Part shown: positions 1 to 5,332 of the stretch, piece by piece
How positions within the stretch are numbered: position 1 is the stretch's first letter
Layout of the letters: every line of letters starts with the position of its first letter
Source: Clostridia bacterium
GTDB taxonomy: Bacteria; Bacillota; Clostridia; Christensenellales; CALWSW01
DNA length: 6,116 nucleotides
Direction: 5' to 3'
Assembly: GCA_019421925.1 (NCBI GenBank)
Contig: JAHZEH010000122.1
Span: 1-6,116, forward strand
Notes under the pieces: generated by a model
Seen by the model: only the letters and a program-made list of their open reading frames with translations
Databases searched by the model: none
What the model was told of the DNA's origin: nothing
Position numbers and translations under genes: made by a program

Positions 1-334
1 CCCCGTCAACCGGGGCATCCTGGCAACCTGCTACGCCAACCTCGTCAAGAAAGCGTCCGCCGGGGAGCTGATCTCCCTCTACCGGGATTTTTATGCGGAG
101 GAGCCCTTTGTCAGCGTCCTCCCCGCCGGGCAGCTCCCGGAGCTCAAGCATGTGGTGGGCTCCAACTCCTGCGCCATCGGCCTTGTGGTAGATGAGCGGC
201 TCAACCGCGTGGTGGTTGTCTCCTGCATTGATAATCTGGTCAAGGGCGCGGCTGGTCAGGCTGTACAGAATATGAATCTGCTCTTTGGCCTGCCTGAGAC
301 CGAGGGGCTGAGCGCTCTCCCCTGGTCCCTATAA
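1..334 (+). CDS. argC: N-acetyl-gamma-glutamyl-phosphate reductase, 3' end (partial)
   Basis: Only the last 110 codons are present; the reading frame enters at base 2 and stops at TAA 332-334. ArgC catalyses the NADPH-dependent reduction of N-acetylglutamyl-5-phosphate to the semialdehyde, the third step of arginine synthesis, in the cytosol. The visible part begins with PVNRGIL, matching the P-M/V-x-R-G-I element of the C-terminal domain. It continues with GSNSCAIGL and ends with the strongly conserved DNLVKGAAGQAVQNMN block, then LLFGLPETEGL, the usual C-terminus of the family. The catalytic cysteine and the NADP-binding domain lie upstream of the window and cannot be judged. argB follows after 25 nt, so the two are probably cotranscribed. 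argJ, often the next gene after argC in related bacteria, is not here. Confidence 0.96.
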   Translation, partial: PVNRGILATCYANLVKKASAGELISLYRDFYAEEPFVSVLPAGQLPELKHVVGSNSCAIGLVVDERLNRVVVVSCIDNLVKGAAGQAVQNMNLLFGLPETEGLSALPWSL

Positions 335-359
335 CCCATAGAAAAGAAGGTGCAGCAAC

Positions 360-1235
360 ATGCAAGACATGGAACTCCTCTATAAAAAAGCAGGCATCCT
401 CATCGAGGCCCTCCCCTATATACAACGGCTGAGCGGCAAAACCGTGGTCATCAAATACGGCGGGAACGCCATGCTCAACGACCACCTGACCGAGATGATC
501 CTTCAGGACATCACCCTGCTCAAATTCATCGGCATGAACCCCATCGTCGTCCACGGCGGCGGCCCGGAGATCAACCATATGCTGGACGCCCTGGGCCTCC
601 AGTCCCAGTTCCACAAGGGGCTGCGCATCACGGATGGGGATACCATCGACGTGGTGCAGATGGTGCTTACCGGCAAGATCAACAAGGACATCGTCTCCAA
701 GATGAATGTGCTGGGCGGCAAGGCCATCGGCCTGTGCGGCAAGGACGCCAATCTCATAGAGGTGGTGAAGAAACCCCCTGTTGACGGTGTAGATTTGGGC
801 TATGTGGGGGATATTATCCACATTAACACCGATTTGCTCCATCTTTTGGCGCAGGACGCCTTTATCCCGGTAATCGCCCCCATCGGCTGCGGTCCGGACG
901 GCCAGAGCTATAACATCAACGCCGACACCGTGGCCGGGAAGATCGCCTCCTCCCTGAAGGCGGAGAAGCTCATGTTCCTGACGGACATCGACGGCATCCG
1001 GAAGGTTCCGGACGACCCCTCCACCCTGATCTACCAGATCAGCATTGAAGGCGTGCGCAGGCTCATCGAGGACGGCACCATCGCGGGCGGCATGATCCCA
1101 AAGGTCAACGGCTGCATCACCGCGCTGGAGAACGGCGTTAAGCGCACCCATATCCTCAACGGCACCATTCCCCACCCCATCCTGCTTGAGATTTTCACCG
1201 ACTCCGGCATCGGCACCATGGTCACGGACAAATAG
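360..1235 (+). CDS. argB: Acetylglutamate kinase
   Basis: A complete 291-residue kinase that phosphorylates N-acetyl-L-glutamate with ATP, the second step of arginine synthesis (amino acid kinase fold, cytosolic). Visible motifs are IKYGGNAM (Lys32, Gly34-35; phosphate binding), VVHGGGPE (Gly66-68; glycine-rich substrate loop), GLRITDG with Arg89, SYNINADTVAG (Asn185, Asp189), the nucleotide-site LTDIDGI (Asp209, Asp211) and GGMIPKV with Lys248. All expected catalytic residues are present. The start ATG at 360 follows AGAAGG (345-350) by 9 nt; ATG 369 is a weaker alternative. About 27 residues precede the first catalytic strand, which resembles the N-terminal helix of hexameric, arginine-inhibited kinases rather than the shorter E. 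coli type (258 residues). Feedback inhibition by arginine is therefore likely, but this is inference. Its stop codon overlaps the argD ribosome binding site. Confidence 0.97.
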   Translation: MQDMELLYKKAGILIEALPYIQRLSGKTVVIKYGGNAMLNDHLTEMILQDITLLKFIGMNPIVVHGGGPEINHMLDALGLQSQFHKGLRITDGDTIDVVQMVLTGKINKDIVSKMNVLGGKAIGLCGKDANLIEVVKKPPVDGVDLGYVGDIIHINTDLLHLLAQDAFIPVIAPIGCGPDGQSYNINADTVAGKIASSLKAEKLMFLTDIDGIRKVPDDPSTLIYQISIEGVRRLIEDGTIAGGMIPKVNGCITALENGVKRTHILNGTIPHPILLEIFTDSGIGTMVTDK

Positions 1236-1239
1236 GAGG
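1234..1239 (+). promoter_or_regulatory. Ribosome binding site of argD
   Basis: A perfect AGGAGG overlaps the argB stop codon TAG (1233-1235) and lies 6 nt before ATG 1246. It fixes the argD start there. The in-frame ATG at 1186, which would add 20 residues inside argB, has no comparable site and the extra residues are unlike the family. The overlap suggests translational coupling of argB and argD. Confidence 0.85.
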
Positions 1240-1245
1240 CGCCCT

Positions 1246-2436
1246 ATGGCAGATATTCAAAGGATCATTGAACAGGATAAAGCGCATTATATGAACACCT
1301 ACGGGGACCGCATCCCCCTGTGCTTCACCCACGGCCAGGGCAGCACGCTCTTTGACCAGGACGGCAGGAGTTATCTCGACTTCCTGGGGGGGATTGCCGT
1401 CAATGCCCTGGGCTACGGGGATGAGGAGTTCGCCTCCGTTATCGGCAGGCAGGCCGCTCAGATCGCCCACTGCTCCAACTATTTCTATATTGAGCAGCAG
1501 GCCGAACTGGCCCGGATGCTGTGCGAGGCCACCTGCGCCGACCGGGTATTCTTTGGCAGCACAGGTTCGGAGGCAAATGAGGGGGCCATCAAGCTGGCCC
1601 GCAAATACTTCCGCAAACAGGGCGTGGACCGCTACGAGATCATCTCCACCCTCAACTCCTTCCATGGCAGAACCCTGGGCGCCCTGGCCGCCACCGGACA
1701 GGACAAATACCGGGCTCCCTTCTCGCCCATGCCCGCCGGTTTCATCAACGTGCCCTACGGCGATGCGAAGGCCGTGGAGCAGGCCATGACCGAGAGGACC
1801 TGCGCAGTGCTGGTCGAGTGTATCCAGGGTGAGGGCGGCGTGATCCCGGGCGGCAGGGAATACCTCTCCGCGCTGCGGGCGCTGTGCGACGAAAAAGGCG
1901 TGCTTCTCATCATGGATGAGGTTCAGACCGGCATGGGCCGCACGGGCAGCCTCTTTGCCCATCAGCATTACGGCGTGGAACCGGATATCTTCACCAGCGC
2001 CAAGGCTCTTGGCAATGGCCTGCCCATCGGCGCGCTGCTGTGCAAAGAGTTTTGCGCCGCTTTTGAGCCGGGCGACCACGGCACCACCTTCGGCGGCAAT
2101 CCCCTCAGCTGCTCCGCCGGCATCTATGCCCTCTCCAGGATCAACCGCCCGGAACTTCTCGCCTCTGTCGCCCGGAAGGGCGAGGCCCTCATGAACGCCC
2201 TCCGGAGGCTGGCAAAGAACTGCCCGGCCATTCTGGACGTGCGGGGCGCAGGCCTGATGATTGGCATTGAGCTGGACAAAAACCACCCTGTCAAAAAGGT
2301 GAGCGCCCTCCTGCGGGACAGGGGTGTCATCGTCGGCACGGCGGGCGGCACCACGCTGCGCCTGCTCCCCCCGCTCGTCATGCACGAGAGCGAACTGCTC
2401 AGCATTGTCCCCCTGCTCCAGGAAATACTTGCCTGA
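1246..2436 (+). CDS. argD: Acetylornithine aminotransferase (class III, PLP)
   Basis: A 396-residue PLP enzyme that converts N-acetylglutamate semialdehyde plus glutamate to N-acetylornithine and 2-oxoglutarate. Its length is typical of the family. Motifs in order: the phosphate-binding GSTGSEANEG (residues 104-113), the FHGRTLGALAATG segment (139-151), LIMDEVQTGMGRTG with Asp224, which holds the pyridine nitrogen, and Gln227, then SAKALGNGLPIGA with the Schiff-base Lys253, and the cofactor-loop sequence GTTFGGNPLSCSAG. The start at ATG 1246 is set by AGGAGG 6 nt upstream. Related class III transaminases (succinylornithine, 4-aminobutyrate, ornithine aminotransferases) share these motifs; the assignment to ArgD rests on the close match plus its position between argB and argF. 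ArgD enzymes of this type can also serve lysine synthesis (N-succinyldiaminopimelate step), which cannot be judged from sequence. Confidence 0.96.
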   Translation: MADIQRIIEQDKAHYMNTYGDRIPLCFTHGQGSTLFDQDGRSYLDFLGGIAVNALGYGDEEFASVIGRQAAQIAHCSNYFYIEQQAELARMLCEATCADRVFFGSTGSEANEGAIKLARKYFRKQGVDRYEIISTLNSFHGRTLGALAATGQDKYRAPFSPMPAGFINVPYGDAKAVEQAMTERTCAVLVECIQGEGGVIPGGREYLSALRALCDEKGVLLIMDEVQTGMGRTGSLFAHQHYGVEPDIFTSAKALGNGLPIGALLCKEFCAAFEPGDHGTTFGGNPLSCSAGIYALSRINRPELLASVARKGEALMNALRRLAKNCPAILDVRGAGLMIGIELDKNHPVKKVSALLRDRGVIVGTAGGTTLRLLPPLVMHESELLSIVPLLQEILA

Positions 2437-2461
2437 AAAACGGAAAGCGAGGATAAACCCC

Positions 2462-3433
2462 ATGGATCTGCTCAACTACAAAGCCGAGGGCCCCTTCACC
2501 CAGAAACATCTCCTGACCCTCCAGGACTACAGCAAGGATGAGATTCTCCAGGTTCTCTCCACCTCTTTAAAGCTCAAAACCCAGCTCAAGGCGGGGGTGC
2601 GTCTCCCTCTGTGCAAGGACCAGATGCTGGCCATGATCTTTACCAAGTCCTCCACCCGCACCCGCGTCTCCTTTGAGACAGGCATCTATCAACTGGGCGG
2701 CCGGGGCATGTTCCTCTCCTCCCACGACATCCAGCTTGGACGGGGTGAGCCCATTGAGGACACCGCCAAGGTGCTGGGCCGCATGGTGGACGGCATTATG
2801 ATCCGAACCTTCAAACAGAGTGATGTGGAGGGATTGGCCAAACATTCCGGCCTGCCCGTCATCAACGGCCTGACCGACGACTGTCACCCCTGCCAGGTGC
2901 TGGCCGATCTCCTGACCTACTATGAGCACAGGGGGAGCTTTGCGGGCAAGCTGGCCTATGTGGGCGACGGCAACAACATGGCCAACTCCCTGTTGGTGGG
3001 CTGCACCAAGCTGGGGATGGACGTGGCTGTCGCCTGCCCCTCCTCCTACCAGCCCGATCCCCGTTTCGTGGCCTGGGCCAGGGAGAACGCTGTCCAGACA
3101 GGCTGCACCGTCACCATCACCGACGACCCCAGAGAGGCAGTGGAAAACGCAGACTGCATCTACTCCGACGTCTGGGCCTCCATGGGCCAGGAGGAGGAGG
3201 CGCTGGAGCGTATGAAGGTGTTCGCCGGCAAATACTGCGCCAGCAACAGCCTGCTGGAGGGCCGCGCCAAACCCGACTATATCTACATGCATTGCCTGCC
3301 CGCCCACCGGGGCGAGGAGGTGCTCCCCGAGGTCATCGACGGCCCCCATTCCGTCATCTTTGACGAGGCGGAAAACCGCCTGCATGCCCAGAAGGGCGTC
3401 ATGGCCCTGCTCATGGGCAAGGAGGAGGCATGA
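2462..3433 (+). CDS. argF: Ornithine carbamoyltransferase
   Basis: A 323-residue transcarbamylase that joins ornithine and carbamoyl phosphate to form citrulline. The carbamoyl-phosphate motif SSTRTRVSFETG has STRTR at 64-68, and HPCQ (142-145) contacts the same substrate. The ornithine side is shown by GDGNNMANS (168-176), the SMG loop (240-242) and MHCLPAHRGEE with the catalytic HCLP (277-280). DGNNMANS with SMG and HCLP argues for ornithine rather than aspartate, acetylornithine or putrescine carbamoyltransferase. The start ATG 2462 follows GAGGA (2449-2453) by 8 nt and lies 25 nt after argD; a longer in-frame opening inside argD is rejected. The arg cluster makes an anabolic role (ArgF) far more likely than a catabolic arginine-deiminase role; no arcA or arcC is nearby. 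The stop TGA overlaps the next start as ATGA. Confidence 0.97.
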   Translation: MDLLNYKAEGPFTQKHLLTLQDYSKDEILQVLSTSLKLKTQLKAGVRLPLCKDQMLAMIFTKSSTRTRVSFETGIYQLGGRGMFLSSHDIQLGRGEPIEDTAKVLGRMVDGIMIRTFKQSDVEGLAKHSGLPVINGLTDDCHPCQVLADLLTYYEHRGSFAGKLAYVGDGNNMANSLLVGCTKLGMDVAVACPSSYQPDPRFVAWARENAVQTGCTVTITDDPREAVENADCIYSDVWASMGQEEEALERMKVFAGKYCASNSLLEGRAKPDYIYMHCLPAHRGEEVLPEVIDGPHSVIFDEAENRLHAQKGVMALLMGKEEA

Positions 3434-3951
3434 AGGAGATACTGATCCGGCCCGCTTTTGAGTCGGATATCCCGGATATACTGGAGATCACCCAGGAGGC
3501 CTTCGCCAAGTACGCCTTTGACCTGGGCATGCCCGAGAAGGTCAAGGCCCTCAAAGAGGACGCGGACACCATCCGCAGGGATATGGCCGGGAAGATCGTC
3601 CTCATCGGTCAATTGGACGGCGTGTCCGTGGGCTCCATCCGCTGCCAGTTTCTGGAGGGCGGCATGGCCTATATCTCCCGCTTCGGGGTCAAGCTGGCCG
3701 CCCAGAGCTGCGGCATCGGCGGCGCGCTCATCAGGGCCGTCGTGTCCTACTGCAAAGACAAAAAGGTGTCGGCTATCGCCCTGCACACGAGCGCAAAAAT
3801 GTCCAGCCTTATCCGCTTCTATTACGGCAACGGCTTCTATATCGACTCCACCGCCGTGGATAGGGGCTATGTGCGCGCCCTGCTCATCAAGGAGCTGGAG
3901 CCGGAGGAGGAGGCCGTCCAGTACGCCCCCCGCATTCCAAAATCTCTGTAG
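3430..3951 (+). CDS. GNAT-family N-acetyltransferase, substrate unknown
   Basis: A 173-residue single-domain Gcn5-related acetyltransferase, expected to move an acetyl group from acetyl-CoA to an amine. The N-terminus IRPAFESDIPDILEI is the usual first strand and helix of the fold. QSCGIGGALI (92-101) is motif A, the acetyl-CoA pyrophosphate loop (Q/R-x-x-G-x-G/A), and FYYGNGF (130-136) is the late F-Y-x-x-x-G-F element. The substrate cannot be read from the sequence. The start overlaps the argF stop (ATGA), with AAGGAGG (3419-3425) inside the end of argF, so it is translationally coupled to and belongs to the arg operon. A role in arginine metabolism, for example making N-acetylglutamate, is possible, but the protein does not obviously resemble ArgA or the short actinobacterial synthase as I remember them. 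The Glu-rich C-terminal tail (156-162) is not a recognised domain. Confidence 0.85.
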   Translation: MKEILIRPAFESDIPDILEITQEAFAKYAFDLGMPEKVKALKEDADTIRRDMAGKIVLIGQLDGVSVGSIRCQFLEGGMAYISRFGVKLAAQSCGIGGALIRAVVSYCKDKKVSAIALHTSAKMSSLIRFYYGNGFYIDSTAVDRGYVRALLIKELEPEEEAVQYAPRIPKSL

Positions 3952-3980
3952 TTGACAACGGCTGAAGAACCTGTTACACT
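3952..3980 (+). promoter_or_regulatory. Housekeeping sigma-factor promoter for the thiT leader
   Basis: A perfect -35 TTGACA (3952-3957) is separated by exactly 17 nt from TACACT (3975-3980), a good -10. A TG at 3972-3973 forms an extended -10 (TGnTACACT). Transcription would start near 3986-3988, about 15 nt before the first riboswitch stem. The -35 begins on the base after the GNAT stop codon. Assignment is by consensus only. Confidence 0.8.
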
Positions 3981-4002
3981 TTGTTCACAATCAAATACAC
4001 AA

Positions 4003-4089
4003 GCCGCTAGGGGTGTCCAGTTTGGGCTGAGATCGTAGAAATGCGGACCCTTAGAACCTGTCTAGTTCATGCTAACGTAGGGAAGCGGT
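4003..4089 (+). ncRNA. TPP riboswitch aptamer (THI box)
   Basis: This leader binds thiamine pyrophosphate and controls thiT. The conserved cores are all present: CTGAGA (4027-4032), ACCCTT-x-GAACCTG (4047-4060) and CGTAGGGAA (4076-4084). Stem P1 pairs GCCGCT (4003-4008) with AGCGGT (4084-4089), one pair being G-U. P2 pairs AGGGGT (4009-4014) with ACCCTT (4047-4052). P3 is short, CCA (4017-4019) with TGG (4023-4025). A small variable hairpin fits at 4033-4046. P5 is weak, TAG (4063-4065) with CTA (4072-4074). It sits between a strong promoter and a terminator hairpin, the layout of transcription-attenuation riboswitches: TPP binding would favour termination and lower ThiT. Confidence 0.96.
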
Positions 4090-4118
4090 CATACCCAGCA
4101 ATCTTCGGTATGTTCTTT

Positions 4119-4151
4119 CGTCCCGCACGCTTCTGCATGCGGGATGTTTTT
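4119..4151 (+). terminator. Conditional Rho-independent terminator of the TPP riboswitch
   Basis: CGTCCCGCA (4119-4127) pairs with TGCGGGATG (4138-4146), one pair being G-U. After a single C-A mismatch the stem continues with GC (4129-4130) and GC (4135-4136), closed by a TTCT loop. Five T follow (4147-4151). A competing helix can form between GGAAGCG (4081-4087, overlapping the 3' strand of aptamer P1) and CGCTTCT (4128-4134, the top of the terminator), enclosing a hairpin CATACC/GGTATG (4090-4095/4107-4112). This gives a plausible on/off switch: with TPP, P1 forms and the terminator is free; without it, the alternative pairing disturbs the terminator. Confidence 0.82.
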
Positions 4152-4189
4152 ATGCAAGCGGCCCGGCATTTGGTTGAATCTTTTTCGAT

Positions 4190-4196
4190 GAGGTGG
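4190..4196 (+). promoter_or_regulatory. Ribosome binding site of thiT
   Basis: GAGGTGG lies 5 nt before ATG 4202 and decides the start. The in-frame GTG at 4193 falls inside this site and has no good site of its own, so it is rejected. The site lies well past the terminator and I see no complementary stretch that would hide it, which fits control by transcription termination rather than translation. Confidence 0.7.
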
Positions 4197-4201
4197 AACT
4201 C

Positions 4202-4873
4202 ATGTCATTCTCGCTCTTCTCCAATTTTGCCGAGATGGACGCAAAAGAGTGGATTCTCTTTGGCGTCATGGCTCTCGTGCTGGCCGCTGTCATTGTGCTG
4301 CTGGTCCGCAAAAAAAATTCAGCGCCCGCAGCGCCCGCCAAGGGTTTTGACACCCAGGCGCTGGTCTACGGCGCCATGTGCGTCTCTCTTGCCTTTGTGC
4401 TCAGCTATCTGCGCTTCTTCCGCATGCCCCAGGGCGGTTCTATCACCCCTGCCTCCATGCTGCCCATCATCGCCTATGCTTATTGGTACGGCGCAGGCAA
4501 GGGCGCAATCGTCGGCCTGGCCTATGCCGTCCTCCAAATGATCCAGGACGCCTATTTTGTCCATCCCGCCCAGATTCTTCTCGACTACATCCTGGCCTTC
4601 GGCCTTCTGTCCCTTGCCGGCCTCTTCCGCAGGAACCTGCTGGTGGGCACTGTCGTGGCCTGCATCGCCCGTTTCATTTGCCATTTTGTTTCAGGCGCCA
4701 TCTTCTTCGGGGAGTATGCCGCCCCCGGCCAAAGCGTCTGGGCCTATTCCCTGGGCTATCAGGCCGGGTACCTCCTGCCCGACTTCGCCATCTGCATCCT
4801 GGCCGCCGTCCTGCTCTGGAAGGTGATCGACCGCCTGAGGCCCTCCGGCGCAAGGCTGAAAGCAGCAGCCTGA
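4202..4873 (+). CDS. thiT: ECF transporter S component, thiamine-specific
   Basis: A 223-residue membrane protein that captures thiamine and works with a shared ECF energizing module (EcfA, EcfA', EcfT) not encoded here. Family signatures are RFFRMPQGGSIT (71-82), SMLPII, FVHPAQILLDYILAF (119-133), RFICHFVSG (157-165; His161 probably matches the substrate-contacting His of L. lactis ThiT), FFGEYAAPG and YSLGYQAGYLLPD (182-194). About six hydrophobic segments cover residues 52-208, as in ThiT. There is one extra N-terminal hydrophobic segment (about 17-35) followed by RKK and an Ala/Pro-rich linker, making the protein some 30-50 residues longer than classical ThiT. In YSLGYQ, Gln187 stands where B. 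subtilis YuaJ and L. lactis ThiT have Asn, as I recall them. The upstream TPP riboswitch independently supports the thiamine assignment. Confidence 0.95.
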   Translation: MSFSLFSNFAEMDAKEWILFGVMALVLAAVIVLLVRKKNSAPAAPAKGFDTQALVYGAMCVSLAFVLSYLRFFRMPQGGSITPASMLPIIAYAYWYGAGKGAIVGLAYAVLQMIQDAYFVHPAQILLDYILAFGLLSLAGLFRRNLLVGTVVACIARFICHFVSGAIFFGEYAAPGQSVWAYSLGYQAGYLLPDFAICILAAVLLWKVIDRLRPSGARLKAAA

Positions 4874-4883
4874 GCTGAGGCAA

Positions 4884-4919
4884 AAGAAGAGCCCTCTCCG
4901 CAAGGAGAGGGCTCTTCTT
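4884..4919. terminator. Bidirectional Rho-independent terminator between thiT and rsfS
   Basis: A perfect 16-bp inverted repeat (4884-4899 with 4904-4919) is closed by a GCAA (GNRA-type) loop at 4900-4903. It begins 10 nt after the thiT stop and ends 35 nt beyond the rsfS stop. On the plus strand it ends in TTCTTC, followed by an AT-rich stretch (TGATTTTATTT, 4927-4937). On the minus strand the stem runs into CTTCTTTTG. Both sides have imperfect T-tracts, so it can end both convergent transcription units. Confidence 0.9.
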
Positions 4920-4954
4920 CATAATCTGATTTTATTTGGATAAAAGGCGCCGGT

Positions 4955-5332
4955 CTATGCCCTCTCCTTCGCGTCCATCTCGGCGCTGTAGTCGCGGGCA
5001 TTGTCCTCGTCTCGCCACAGGCGTTCCATATTGTAATAACTGCGCTCCTCCGGATGGAAGATATGTACCAGAATATCGCCGTAGTCCTGCACGACCCAAC
5101 GTCCCTCGCGGTATCCCTCAATGCGGCGGGGCGTGAGTCCCCTCTCCCCCATCTTGACTTCCAGCTCGTCGCTGAGGGCCTTGACCTGGGTGTTGGAGCG
5201 TCCGCTGCAAATGACGAAATAATCCGCAATAATGGTTTTGTCCCCGATGTTGATGGTCACGATCTCCTGCGCCTTCTTTTCATAGAGCAGAGCGCAGATC
5301 TCCTCGACGTATTCTCTGGTTGTTTTTGTCAA
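4955..5332 (-). CDS. rsfS: Ribosomal silencing factor RsfS (YbeB/Iojap family)
   Basis: A 125-residue protein that binds ribosomal protein uL14 on the 50S subunit and blocks joining of the subunits, lowering translation when nutrients are scarce (known for the family). The sequence shows the family core: KKAQEIVTINIG (19-30), IADYFVICSGRSNTQVKAL (35-53), then EGRWVVQDYGDILVHIF (76-92) and the C-terminal RSYYNMERLW (97-106). Length is typical. The start is TTG (5332-5330): an excellent AAAGGAGG lies 7 nt upstream, and the next residues TKTTREYVEEI match the normal N-terminus. The stop of the preceding nadD-yqeK gene overlaps this start as TTGA, so the two are translationally coupled. A tail after residue 110, NARDYSAEMDAKERA, is charged and of no known function. 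Confidence 0.96.
   Translation of the reverse strand: MTKTTREYVEEICALLYEKKAQEIVTINIGDKTIIADYFVICSGRSNTQVKALSDELEVKMGERGLTPRRIEGYREGRWVVQDYGDILVHIFHPEERSYYNMERLWRDEDNARDYSAEMDAKERA

Noticed and set aside
240..1175. A 311-codon open frame on the minus strand opposite argB
   Set aside because: It mirrors the codon bias of a GC-rich gene; the encoded protein has no recognisable motif, and the plus-strand frame is a complete, motif-perfect ArgB.
1186..1245. A longer argD start inside argB
   Set aside because: The added residues are Arg/Pro-rich and unlike ArgD N-termini; the AGGAGG at 1234-1239 points to ATG 1246.
2324..2461. A longer argF start inside argD
   Set aside because: The added 46 residues are Ser/Arg/Cys-rich out-of-frame argD sequence; GAGGA 8 nt before ATG 2462 and the family length support the shorter protein.
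1222..2475. A 417-codon open frame on the minus strand opposite argD
   Set aside because: It is an antisense shadow of argD with repetitive, Gly/Ala/His-rich composition, no family motif and no ribosome binding site that I can see.
4193..4195. GTG as the start of thiT
   Set aside because: It lies within the GAGGTGG ribosome binding site that serves ATG 4202.
4041..4541. A 166-codon plus-strand frame covering the riboswitch and the start of thiT
   Set aside because: It begins inside the TPP aptamer and runs out of frame through thiT; composition is that of a shadow frame.
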